From Alphaproteobacteria bacterium (GTDB lineage: Bacteria > Pseudomonadota > Alphaproteobacteria > Rhizobiales > JAKIUO01): DNA of 36,385 bases. Position 1 is the first letter of the stretch. Each line of letters starts with the position of its first letter. The position numbers were made by a program, and so were the translations under genes. The stretch covers positions 1 through 36,385 of the forward strand of contig JAJRQA010000256.1 of NCBI GenBank assembly GCA_024280475.1, given 5' to 3'. Below the pieces are notes generated by a model, which had not been told where the DNA came from, ran no database searches, and saw nothing but the letters and a program-made list of their open reading frames with translations. Positions 1-9,684 of the stretch are shown piece by piece.

Positions 1-1429
1 CATAAAAAGATGAAAGGCTGGGAGACAGGCGTTCTGAGGATGGCAGGATACACCAACGCAGGATGATGATTGGCAGGATATAATAAAGCCCCGTCCATGC
101 CGTGTCAGATGCCACTGGAAGCTCTGTCATGGGCGCGTCAGGATCATCCATCTCCAGATCTGGCCGTTTTGAGGCAAACCAGGCGAGAACCAGGTAGATC
201 AGCCCTGCAATTGCCATAACAACATATATGGACAGATCAGGATTGGACGCTTTGACCCAGCCTAATGTATAGTACACCGCCAAGAATAACACCCCAATGG
301 CAATGAAGCCAGTGAGAAAACCAATCATCTTCTGGGTCATGGTTTTTGATGAAGGAGGCTTTGGCAGACCTTTGAGGTCGAGCTTGCAAGCTTCCAGATG
401 GACGATATAGACCAAAGCGATATAAGAGACGATGGCCGGGACCAGAGCGTGTTTCAGCAAGGTAGTATATTCGACACCGGTAAACTCGGCGATCAGGAAG
501 GCAGCCGCCCCCATGACCGGCGGCATCAATTGCCCGTTGGTCGATGACGCCACTTCCACGGCCCCCGCCTTCTCGGCAGACAGGCCGGTGCGTTTCATCA
601 AGGGAATGGTGAAGGTGCCGGTTGTGACGGTATTGGCAATCGAAGACCCGGAATAGAGCCCACTCATGGCAGAGGCGATCACGGCAGCTTTGGCGGGGCC
701 ACCTTTAAAGTGACCAAGCAGCGCAAAGGCAATCTTGATGAAATAACCACCTGCGCCAGCTTTTTCGAGGATTGAGCCAAACAGCACAAACAAGAAGATC
801 ATCTGTGTTGATACGGCTAGTGGCTTGCCAAAGACGCCTTCTTCCTGCATCCAGAAATGCCAGGTACCTTTGATGAACGAGGCTCCGCCCCAGTTGCCGC
901 CGCCTATATAGGCGTAGGCCATCAAGATGCCTGCTACGACCACCAGCGGTAGTCCAAGAGAGCGGTAAACAGCGATGGCCAGTACAATCATGCCAAGCAC
1001 GGCGGCTGTCATGTCGAATTTGATATTGTCATGAATAAAGTCACCAGCGCGGTCGGCAATGTTGGCGTCCATGACGATCATATACATGATGGCTGACAGG
1101 CCAATCAGTAACAGTCCCCAATCATACCATGGGATATGTTTGCGAGGGCTTGATTTGAAAAGAGGAAATGCGAGGGAGGCCAGGACGACGGCAAAGACAA
1201 GATGGATTTTACGAGAGATCGACAGATTGCCGATAAACTGGAAGAATTCAATTTTCGTTGCGACAGTCAGCATGGAAGGCAGGGGGGACGATATATAAAG
1301 CTGATAGACAGCCCAGGTAAAACATAATATAGGGATCAGGCTTTTGACCCACCCTGTCGGATTGCGTGCTCCCGATTCAACCTGTGCAACAAGTTCGTCG
1401 GCTTTTGACATTTCTTGATTATCAGCCAT
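1..1429 (-). CDS. TRAP transporter fused permease, TAXI-associated family (3' part runs off the window)
   Basis: Reverse complement from ATG at 1429 reads MADNQEMSKADELVAQVESGARNPTGWVKS...; contains AMSGLYSGSSIANTVTTGTFTIPLMKR, typical of TRAP large permeases. No stop noticed up to base 2. Directly downstream of a TAXI receptor gene. Confidence 0.9.
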   Translation of the reverse strand, partial: MADNQEMSKADELVAQVESGARNPTGWVKSLIPILCFTWAVYQLYISSPLPSMLTVATKIEFFQFIGNLSISRKIHLVFAVVLASLAFPLFKSSPRKHIPWYDWGLLLIGLSAIMYMIVMDANIADRAGDFIHDNIKFDMTAAVLGMIVLAIAVYRSLGLPLVVVAGILMAYAYIGGGNWGGASFIKGTWHFWMQEEGVFGKPLAVSTQMIFLFVLFGSILEKAGAGGYFIKIAFALLGHFKGGPAKAAVIASAMSGLYSGSSIANTVTTGTFTIPLMKRTGLSAEKAGAVEVASSTNGQLMPPVMGAAAFLIAEFTGVEYTTLLKHALVPAIVSYIALVYIVHLEACKLDLKGLPKPPSSKTMTQKMIGFLTGFIAIGVLFLAVYYTLGWVKASNPDLSIYVVMAIAGLIYLVLAWFASKRPDLEMDDPDAPMTELPVASDTAWTGLYYILPIIILRWCILPSSERLSPSLSSFY

Positions 1430-1538
1430 GAATTGCTCTTTCCCATACGTGCCCTAAAGAGTGATGCAGTTCGTTTCCTGGCCCTTGGTATGTTTTGAGT
1501 GCAGCAGAGCAGGCATTGGAATTGCGTCTGAAGTAAAA

Positions 1539-1567
1539 AGCGGGAAAGCTCGAAGAGCTTTCCCGCT
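1539..1567 (-). terminator. Intrinsic-terminator-like hairpin between TAXI receptor and TRAP permease
   Basis: Perfect 13-bp stem AGCGGGAAAGCTC / GAGCTTTCCCGCT with 3-nt loop; on the minus strand followed by TTTTT. Confidence 0.85.
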
Positions 1568-1579
1568 AGATCGTCTGGT

Positions 1580-2566
1580 TTATTTCATCCAGCCTTTTTC
1601 TTTGTAGTACTTAATTGCACCGGCATGGAGAGGAGCTGACAGACCGTCTTTGATCATTTCCTCAGCTTTGAGATGTTTGAATGCTGGATGCAGCTTTTTC
1701 ATTTGATCCAGGTTTTCGAAAACAGCTTTCACAACTGTATACACGACATTTTCAGGAACATCAGAGCTGGAGACGAAGGTTGCGCCAACACCGAATGTTT
1801 TGATGTCTTCCTTATTGTTATACATGCCAGCTGGGATGATGGCTGTACGATAATAAGGTTTGTCGGCGATCAGCTTGTCGATTTCCGGCGTGGTTGCGTT
1901 GACAAGATGAGATGCGCAAGAGGCGATTGATTCTTGTGTCAGGGCTGATGGATGACCAACGAGCCAGAAATAGGCGTCGATTTTACCATCACACAAAGCA
2001 GATCCGGTTTCAGCTGATTTCATGGAAGCAGCAAGAGCAAGGTCAGAACGTTTCCAGCCAAGTGTTTTTTCAATAACTTCCCAAGTACCGCGTGTGCCGG
2101 AACCAGGATTGCCGATATTCATGCGTTTGCCTTTGAGGTCAGTGATATTATTCACCTTGGCATCATCGCGGGCAATGATTGTGACAGGTTCAGCATGCAC
2201 GGAAAAGACAGCGCGCAGTTTTTTGAAAGCGCCTTTGTCTTTAAATTTGGATGTGCCGTTATAGGCATGATATTGCCAATCTGACTGGGCAACGCCAAAT
2301 TGCAGTTCACCTGCACGAATAGTGTTGATGTTGTATATGGAACCACCGGTGGATTCAGCAGAGCAGCGAATGCCGTGGGTCTTTTTACCCTTGTTGACGA
2401 GGCGACAAATCGCACCGCCCGTTGGATAATAAACACCGGTTACACCACCAGTGCCAATTGATACGAATTGCTGACCTGCAGCATTCGCAGCAGGAATAGC
2501 CAGGCCGGCAACAGCGACGGCAGCTAAAAGAGTTTTAATTCGTCGTGACATTAATTTTCCTCTCAC
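1580..2566 (-). CDS. TAXI family TRAP transporter solute-binding subunit
   Basis: 328 aa with N-terminal signal peptide, then FVSIGTGGVTGVYYPTGGAICRLVNKGKKTHGIRCSAESTGGSIYNINTIRAGELQFGVAQSD, characteristic of TAXI receptors. Confidence 0.93.
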   Translation of the reverse strand: MRGKLMSRRIKTLLAAVAVAGLAIPAANAAGQQFVSIGTGGVTGVYYPTGGAICRLVNKGKKTHGIRCSAESTGGSIYNINTIRAGELQFGVAQSDWQYHAYNGTSKFKDKGAFKKLRAVFSVHAEPVTIIARDDAKVNNITDLKGKRMNIGNPGSGTRGTWEVIEKTLGWKRSDLALAASMKSAETGSALCDGKIDAYFWLVGHPSALTQESIASCASHLVNATTPEIDKLIADKPYYRTAIIPAGMYNNKEDIKTFGVGATFVSSSDVPENVVYTVVKAVFENLDQMKKLHPAFKHLKAEEMIKDGLSAPLHAGAIKYYKEKGWMK

Positions 2567-3019
2567 GGAAGTTTGGTTTTTTTATATTACCTAAGGTTTC
2601 GACAAATTCATGTTAGCCAAAAAAAATATGACCCACAAGAGAGAATTGATTTATCTGCTTAACCCCATAAAAAGAGGCGGTTTTTAAAGGAATTGATGTG
2701 CGACGACCTGGCCAACACAGGGGGGAGTCTGTGGTGGGGGTATGCCTTGATCAAGACGTCTTGGAAAAGCGCCTGCCGTCGTTGGTACGGGTGGTCGATC
2801 CAATAGGGAAATATGCGGGTTGAAGATCGCGTAGTGAGGTTGACTGACAAGGTATTGTCTGTTCCAAAGGCTCCAGATTTTTGAGCCATCCTTGGCATGC
2901 TCGTCGAAGTTTTTATCAAGACGGGAGAGCGCACATTTTTCAGCTATCTGTGGCGTCCCATTCTTGATAGCTTTGCCCGCGCCTTTTCACGGGCAGTAGA
3001 ATTCCTATTTGGCCTTGGC

Positions 3020-4552
3020 CTAGTTGGCTTTGGGGCGGGTTGCTTTTTCAAGATAGCTGATCAATGCCTGCCGATTTGCGGGGTTAAGAATTTTTTGCAG
3101 CGGCATTTTCGAGCCGGGTGTCAACCGGTCGGGGCCAAGGTCAAATAGTTGCGCGATGGTTTTTGCGCCCCAGACGATATTTGAGCGCTTCAATCCCTCG
3201 GAATATAGATATCCCTTCACAGTTCCGGCCTTGCGGCCAAAAACACCATAAAGGGTAGGCCCGGCGCGGTTGCCATCTGTGGGGGTCAGGCTATGGCAGA
3301 TGCTGCATTTGCGTGCAAATTGCCGCTCGCCGGGGGACATATTGTTGCGCACCTGAAATCTGCGCGGATAGCGCGACTGCGTTCGCTCGAATTTTGCCCT
3401 GGGATTTATGTGCCAGTAAATAGCGTAATCATCAAGGCCGGTGAAATACAGCCCCTCGCCATCTGGCGTAAAGTCAATGGACCAGACCGGTCCTTGCGGG
3501 ACTTCATATTCTTCCAGCAATGACCAGTCTGCACTATTCCAGATGCGGATTTTGCCATCGCCCCCTCCCGTTGCGGCAAGCCGGTGTTGCTTGTTGATGG
3601 CAAGCGATAGAACAGGACCTTCGTGTGGGTTGAGCAGCTTTAATATTTTTCCGGTTTCAATATCTAGAATACGCACGTCGCCATTTTGTGTGCCAAATAA
3701 AATTTGCTGCTCGCCGGGCAACACGTGCAAGACATTGATGCCCCATCCATGGTTGTGGATCTCCCGAATAAAGCGTCCAGATTGTTGGTCCCACAAGCGG
3801 ATTGTACCATCATAGCTGCCAGAAATCACCTGTTTGGCGCGCGCCAGAAAAGCCACTGCATTGATCGGTCCCTTGTGGCCTTTGAGGACCGGACCGGCTT
3901 TCTTTGTGCGAAGGTCCCAAAGGCGAACTGTTCGATCCCAACTCGCAGTGGCGGCGAGTTTTCCGCTCGCAGCAATAGCGACTTTGACTATCTTTGAGCT
4001 ATGTCCTGCAAAGACATGCAAAAGCTCTCCGCTCGACAGATCGAACAGCCGCAGCTTGCCATCATCACTGCCGGATAGGGCTTGTTGCTTGCTTTGCAAG
4101 AAGAGAGTGCTGTTGACCGGCCCACCATGATCACGAAACCGTTGCAGGATTTTGGCAGGACTTGCCGAGAGATCCCACAAGATCATGGAGTAATCGAAAC
4201 TGCCTGTCAGGGCGCGCCTGCCAGCGTTGGAGAGGTCTATGGCGCGCACAGGACCGCCATGACCGATCAGGTTGAATATCCCCGAATTGGTTTTGCCTTG
4301 CTGATGTGCTGGTGATTTTTGAGATAGTTGTGTCGAAGTGGAAGCCTTTGAACTTTCGCGATTATCTGACTTGGCAAGTGCATACTGAAAACTAGGATGA
4401 TTTGATGTAACTGCAGTCAGAGTCAATATAGCAAACCAGGCTGCGCGGGTGCGAGCGAGGTGCTCAGGTTGGCGGCGACCAGGCATTGGGGCGCGATCAG
4501 TACTTTGTGACACCAGAACCATCCCGTGCCTTTTGAATGCTTGGACCCTCAT
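3020..4552 (-). CDS. WD40-repeat protein fused to C-terminal class I cytochrome c domain
   Basis: Repeated GHxGPV...SGSxDxxIRLWD WD40 units; C-terminal CSICH haem motif, then GPTLYGVFGRKAG and GSKMPLQ (possible Met ligand). N-terminal hydrophobic segment suggests export. Exact start uncertain. Confidence 0.9.
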   Translation of the reverse strand: MRVQAFKRHGMVLVSQSTDRAPMPGRRQPEHLARTRAAWFAILTLTAVTSNHPSFQYALAKSDNRESSKASTSTQLSQKSPAHQQGKTNSGIFNLIGHGGPVRAIDLSNAGRRALTGSFDYSMILWDLSASPAKILQRFRDHGGPVNSTLFLQSKQQALSGSDDGKLRLFDLSSGELLHVFAGHSSKIVKVAIAASGKLAATASWDRTVRLWDLRTKKAGPVLKGHKGPINAVAFLARAKQVISGSYDGTIRLWDQQSGRFIREIHNHGWGINVLHVLPGEQQILFGTQNGDVRILDIETGKILKLLNPHEGPVLSLAINKQHRLAATGGGDGKIRIWNSADWSLLEEYEVPQGPVWSIDFTPDGEGLYFTGLDDYAIYWHINPRAKFERTQSRYPRRFQVRNNMSPGERQFARKCSICHSLTPTDGNRAGPTLYGVFGRKAGTVKGYLYSEGLKRSNIVWGAKTIAQLFDLGPDRLTPGSKMPLQKILNPANRQALISYLEKATRPKAN

Positions 4553-4572
4553 TTCGAAAGATCGCGACTTGG

Positions 4573-5739
4573 CTATTCAGCAGGTTGCCGTGCGTCCGCC
4601 GCCTCCTGTTTCTCGTCACCGTTTTCAAGCTCCTGGAGCCACAGGCTATGATGCTCAAGCGCCCAGTTCCGATCCGCCTGACCGGTTTTCATATTCTGGA
4701 AACTGCCCTCCATACCAATCGTTCCAAGATAAACATGGCCAAGAATGACGATGATCATAACAATGCCGATAATGGTATGCCATGTTTGGGCAAATTGCAT
4801 ATTGTGGATACCAAGTTCGCCAGGCAAGAGCTGGATCTGGAAGGGAAGCAATAGCGCAAGGCCCGTAATGCTGATGGCGATGCCGCCAAGAATGGCCACC
4901 CAGAATACGATTTTTTCACCAAAATTGAATTTCCTGGTAGGTATATGCGAGCCCTTCGTGAACAGGCCACCGGCTTTTCTTATCCAGCCGATATCATCTT
5001 TTGAAAACAGATTGTCTTTGACCCAGGCAATGAAAATCCAGATGATACCGATCACAAAAGCAAAGGCCACAAAATCATGCAAATATTTGCCTATCCCGGT
5101 GATGGTTGCAAAGAGTTCGTTGCCCAGTAATGGTTTGAGGAGATAACGCCCGTAAAGCATATTAAGGCCGGTGATGGCCAGTATGATAAAAGCGGCGGCA
5201 TTGAGCCAATGGCCGGTGCGTTCAAATTTGCTAAAGCGCTCAATTTTAGTGCCGCTGGCGCCGCGCTCAACGCGAATGGTGCCGCGAACCAGATAAAACA
5301 GCAGCAGAGCACCAATCATGCCAATGATGCCCCAGGAAGAATATCTGTAGAGATCATTATTACGGAACTTCATCCAGCTATCGCCTGCTGATTGAATAAG
5401 CACCCCGGCTTTTTTATCGGGAATTGAGACGGTTCCCTTGATATTGCGGCGCAGGGCCCGCCATAGATCTGTTTGCGAGCGGTTGCCAAGTGTTTTGCCA
5501 GGTACAAAACCACCAGCTTCTTTTTGTTGCGGATCAGTTGATGATTTGTCAGGTAACGCATTGGTTGTTGCATTGGCTGGCGGGCGCACGGAAGACGCCT
5601 CGGCATTTGTCATGAACGGCATTGTTCCCAGCAGGAGAAAAGCCACAATGAAAAAAAAGAACCGGTAAAGCGCACGGCCTGGTTGAATGAAATTATTCGC
5701 CAATTTGGCGTGCAAACTTTTGGTATGTCCCATAATCAA
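4573..5739 (-). CDS. Formate dehydrogenase gamma subunit (cytochrome b556-type membrane subunit)
   Basis: FSKFERTGHWLNAAAFIILAITGLNMLYGRYLL, HDFVAFAFVIGIIWIF, AQTWHTIIGIVMIIVILGHVYLGTIGMEGSF; several TM helices; next to fdhB. Confidence 0.93.
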   Translation of the reverse strand: MIMGHTKSLHAKLANNFIQPGRALYRFFFFIVAFLLLGTMPFMTNAEASSVRPPANATTNALPDKSSTDPQQKEAGGFVPGKTLGNRSQTDLWRALRRNIKGTVSIPDKKAGVLIQSAGDSWMKFRNNDLYRYSSWGIIGMIGALLLFYLVRGTIRVERGASGTKIERFSKFERTGHWLNAAAFIILAITGLNMLYGRYLLKPLLGNELFATITGIGKYLHDFVAFAFVIGIIWIFIAWVKDNLFSKDDIGWIRKAGGLFTKGSHIPTRKFNFGEKIVFWVAILGGIAISITGLALLLPFQIQLLPGELGIHNMQFAQTWHTIIGIVMIIVILGHVYLGTIGMEGSFQNMKTGQADRNWALEHHSLWLQELENGDEKQEAADARQPAE

Positions 5740-5833
5740 GGGTCCTTCTCATTCGATCAGAGCGGTGCAAGTTGCTCCGTCCCATCTGCAATGAGAGATG
5801 GGGTGGAGCGTTTTTTATGGGGAAAGGGCGTTA

Positions 5834-6430
5834 TCAACCACCACTTTGACCGGGATATGCACGACCCCAGCCCCAGGCACCAGACCCGAACCCGCGCGAT
5901 ACAACACGTTCGCGATAGGTGTCTGCAACCTTGTTACCATCTCCTGCCAGCAGAGCTTTGGTAGCGCACATTTCTGCGCATAAGGGAAGCTTGCCTTCTG
6001 CGATCCGATTGCGTCCATATTTTTGGAACTCGACCGCCGAATTGTCTTCTTCTGGTCCACCAGCACAGAAGGTGCATTTATCCATTTTACCGCGTGAGCC
6101 AAAATTGCTGGCTTGTGGAAACTGGGGTGCTCCAAATGGACAGGCATAGAAGCAGTAGCCACAGCCGATACACAGATCTTTAGAATGAAGGACAATGCCA
6201 TCATCCGTCTGGTAGAAGCAATCAACCGGGCAAACAGCCATGCAAGGGGCATCCGAGCAGTGCATGCAGGCTACAGAGATCGAACGCTCGCCCGGCTTGC
6301 CATCATTTATCGTGACGACCCGCCGGCGGTTGATACCCCAAGGGACTTCATTCTCATTTTTACAGGCTGTGACACAGGCGTTGCATTCAATGCACCGTTC
6401 GGCATCACAGAGGAATTTCATTCTAGCCAT
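5834..6430 (-). CDS. fdhB: Formate dehydrogenase beta subunit, 4Fe-4S ferredoxin-type (FDH3 type)
   Basis: From MARMKFLCDAERCIECNACVTACKNENEVPWGINRRRVV; CMHCSDAPCMAVCPVDC, CIGCGYCFYACPFGAPQ. The internal ATG at 6430 fits better than the ORF-track start at 6466. Confidence 0.93.
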   Translation of the reverse strand: MARMKFLCDAERCIECNACVTACKNENEVPWGINRRRVVTINDGKPGERSISVACMHCSDAPCMAVCPVDCFYQTDDGIVLHSKDLCIGCGYCFYACPFGAPQFPQASNFGSRGKMDKCTFCAGGPEEDNSAVEFQKYGRNRIAEGKLPLCAEMCATKALLAGDGNKVADTYRERVVSRGFGSGAWGWGRAYPGQSGG

Positions 6431-6444
6431 AATAAATTCTCCTC

Positions 6445-9341
6445 TTATGCTTTGGTGATTTTGCAAAGAGACGCCTTGGTCTCCTGCATCTGGGTGACAC
6501 TGTCATAACCGTAAGTCATGGCCGTGTTGGCGGCTTCGCCAAGAACGTAGGGATCGGCGCCTTCTGGATATTTCGAGCGCAAGTCCTTCCCTTCAAAATG
6601 ACCACCAAAGTGGAACGGCAAGAACGCGACACCTCGCCCGACCCGCTCAGTAACCTGGGCCATAACCTTGATACGGCCCTTTTCAGGTCCCTCGACCCAG
6701 ACCATTTGGCCATCTCTGATGCCTAGATCATTTGCATCAGACAAGTTGATCTCAACAAACATGTCTTGTTGCAGTTCCGCCAGCCAAGGGTTGGATCTGC
6801 TTTCATCACCACCACCTTCATATTCAACCAAACGTCCCGATGTTAGGATGATCGGGTAGTCTTTGGAATAATCAACCGCCTGAATGGAGGCATAGCGCGT
6901 CGGCAAGCGGTAAGCCTGCTTGTCGCTATAGGTTGCATATTTTGGTAACAGATCGCGCCTCGATGTATAAAGCGGTTCGCGGTGAAGCGGGATCGGGTCA
7001 GGGAAGTTCCAGACCACGGTACGCGCTTTGGCATTGCCAAATGGCGAACATCCATGCTTGATGGCGACCCTTTGGATGCCACCCGACAGATCGGTTTTCC
7101 AATTGGTTTTGTCACCGGCCACCTTGTCGATGGCAGCTCGTTCGCTATCGGTCAGATCCGTATCCCAGCCAAGTTTTTTCAGCATGGCCATGGTGAACTC
7201 GGGATATCCGTCCTTGATCTCGGAGCCTACAGGGTAGGATGACCCTTCCTGAGCCCCTTCAGCCAGCATATTGCCACCGCCCCATTTGTCTGGAGCCTTG
7301 ACGCCAAATCTGGCGCGGAAACTAAGGCCGCCTTCGATCACCGGTTTTGAGGGATCATACAAGTTGGGAGTGCCGGGATGCTTGAGTTCCGCAGTGCCCC
7401 AGCAAGGCCACGGCAAACCGTAATACTCGCCATCAGCCGGTCCGCCCTTCGCCTGAAGGGTCGTCTTGTCGAAAGTATGCTGTTGCGCCATGTGCATTTT
7501 CAGGCGTTCCGGCGTTTGACCGGTATAGCCAATCGTCCACATACCCTTGTTGAACTCGCGGGTAATGTCTTCGATCAAAGGCTCATCATTAGTGACCTTG
7601 ATGTGCTTGAACATCTCCTTGTCCATGCCAAATTTTTTCGCAAATTTGTACATGATGGTATGGTCAGGTAGAGACTCAAACACCGGTTCAATGACTTTTT
7701 CACGCCATTGCAAAGATCTGTTTGAGGCCGTGACCGAGCCATAGGTTTCAAACTGGGTGGCTGCTGGCAGCAGATACACCCCGTCTTTGCGATCATGCAT
7801 GACAGCCGAGACGGTAGGATATGGATCAATGACCACCATGAGATCAAGTTTCTCCATGGCTTTTTTCATATCATTGCCGCGGGTCTGCGAGTTGGGAGCA
7901 TGCCCCCAGAAAACCATGGCGCGAAGATTGTCAGTTTGATCAATCTTGTCCTTGTCTTCCAGTACGCCATCAATCCAGCGTGAAACAGGGATGCCTTTGG
8001 AGTGCATCATCTTCTCGCTCTCGAAGCGGCCCTTGAGATAATCATAGCTGGTATCCCAAACTCGGGCCCAATGCTTCCATGAACCTTTTTTGAGACCGTA
8101 ATATCCGGGCAATGTATGAGACAGAACACCAAAATCAGTAGCACCCTGGACATTGTCATGGCCGCGGAAAATATTGGCGCCACCGCCAGCCTTGCCAATA
8201 TTGCCTAGAGCAAGCTGCAAGATGCAGTAGGCTCTGGTATTATTGTTGCCGGTTGTATGCTGCGTGCCACCCATGCACCAAATCAGTGTGCCTGGGCGAT
8301 TGTTGACCAGTGTGCGGGCCACACGTTTCACTTGTGACGCTGGAACGCCAGTGACCCGTTTGACTTCTTCCGGGTTCCATTTTTTGACTTCTTCACGAAT
8401 ATGGTCAATACCCCAAACCCTTTGGCGGATATACTCCTTGTCTTCCCATTTGTTCTCGAAGATATGGTACAAAATCCCCCAAACCAGAGCGACATCGGTG
8501 CCAGGACGAAAGCGCACATATTCTGTGGCATGAGCCGCTGTTCGTGTGAAGCGGGGGTCACAGACAATAAGAGCAGCGTTGTTGCTTTCTTTGGCTTTCA
8601 TCAGATGTTGCAAGGCAACGGGATGCGCTTCGGTAGGGTTTGATCCAAACAGGATCATGCTTTTTGAATTATGAATGTCATTATAGGAGTTGGTCATGGC
8701 TCCATAACCCCAGGTGTTGGCAACACCTGCTACTGTGGTTGAATGACAAATCCGTGCCTGATGGTCCCCATTATTGGTTCCCCAATAGGCGTAGAATTTA
8801 CGGCATAGATAGGCCTGTTCATTACTATGTTTGGCAGATCCAAGCCAATAGACGCTATCTGGTCCAGAGGTCTTGCGAATTTCCAGCATTTTGTCGCCGA
8901 TTTCATCAATCGCCGTATCCCAGCTGACTTTTTTCCATTTTCCGCCTTCAAGCTTCATGGGATATTTGAGGCGGCGCTCGCCATGGGCATGTTCACGAAC
9001 AGATGCCCCTTTGGCGCAATGGGCTCCCAGATTAAATGGGCTGTCGAAACCAGGTTCTTGTCCGATCCAGACACCGTCCTGGACTTCCGCGATCACCGAA
9101 CATCCAACAGAACAATGCGTGCAAACCGATTTTTTATCTCAATATTGCCCTTGTTTTCGCCTGCAGCCTGCGCTTTTTGTACGCGTCCTGCGCTCAATGC
9201 TGTTGCTGCGACCAGACCAGTTGCTGCAAGGCCGGAGCCGCGCAAAAATGTCCGCCGGTCGACGACGCTCTTTTCCGTTTGTGTCAGGGTAGACGACAAT
9301 CGGGGGCCGTTCGCAACCCCGTTTATCTTCTTCCGTAGCAT
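6445..9341 (-). CDS. fdhA: Formate dehydrogenase alpha (Mo/W-bisMGD catalytic) subunit; two overlapping frames that require a -1 frame change at about 9129-9135
   Basis: N-terminal ORF 9093-9341 (Tat signal VDRRTFLRGSGLAATGLVAATA) and main ORF (883 aa, WIGQEPGFDSPFNLGAHCAKGASVREH..., ARICHSTTVAGVANTWGYGAMTNS) belong to one protein. The -1 frame upstream of the GTG at 9096 reads DKKSVCTHCSVGCSVIAEVQDGVW. Active-site residue is Cys, not Sec. Confidence 0.92.
9129..9135 (-). other. Slippery heptamer A_AAA_AAT at the fdhA frame junction
   Basis: Minus strand reads GAG ATA AAA AAT CGG TTT in the N-terminal frame. A -1 slip on A AAA AAT gives AAA AAA TCG GTT TGC ACG CAT TGT, entering the frame encoding CTHCSVGC. 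Confidence 0.7.
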
Positions 9342-9405
9342 GGGTCTTTCCTCTCAATAATCATGATACCAGAACGGGGGTTCCGGCATGTATTGTTTGA
9401 TGAAA

Positions 9406-9615
9406 TTAGAACTTTGCCAGTTCGTAGTAACGCTTGACGTGCTCGGTCTCGCGATATCCTGAGCTCTTGGGTTTATCATTTGGGAGATCACTTGCATTGG
9501 CAACATTACCCAAGGCCGCGGCGACCCCAACAGTTGTTCCCAATCCAGCAAATTTTAAGAAACCTCGCCGATCCATTGGATCTTTTTTGGGGTTCTCCGG
9601 TTTGTTGATTTTCAC
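9406..9615 (-). CDS. Small twin-arginine formate dehydrogenase-region protein (formate_TAT-like)
   Basis: GTG start at 9615 preceded by AAGGAG; MKINKPENPKKDPMDRRGFLKFAGLGTTVGVAAALGNVANASD...; located between the FDH chaperone and fdhA, as in other FDH clusters. Confidence 0.8.
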   Translation of the reverse strand: MKINKPENPKKDPMDRRGFLKFAGLGTTVGVAAALGNVANASDLPNDKPKSSGYRETEHVKRYYELAKF

Positions 9616-9684
9616 TGTCAGACTCCTTTTCTTGTTGGTTATGGTCGTCAAAACAATTGGCCAGTACTGCGCTGGCACCCAAAG

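Noticed and set aside
2567-3019. Small ORFs (2659-2934 -, 2897-3148 +) and weak hairpins (GCCCG/CGGGC, AGCTATC/GATAGCT) in the gap after the FDH operon
   Set aside because: No family resemblance; hairpins are short with large loops and lack a U-tract.
8720-8760. Possible selenocysteine site in FdhA
   Set aside because: The active-site segment reads ARICHSTTVAGVANTWG with Cys; no in-frame TGA there. The TGA near 9099 is a frame issue, not a Sec codon.
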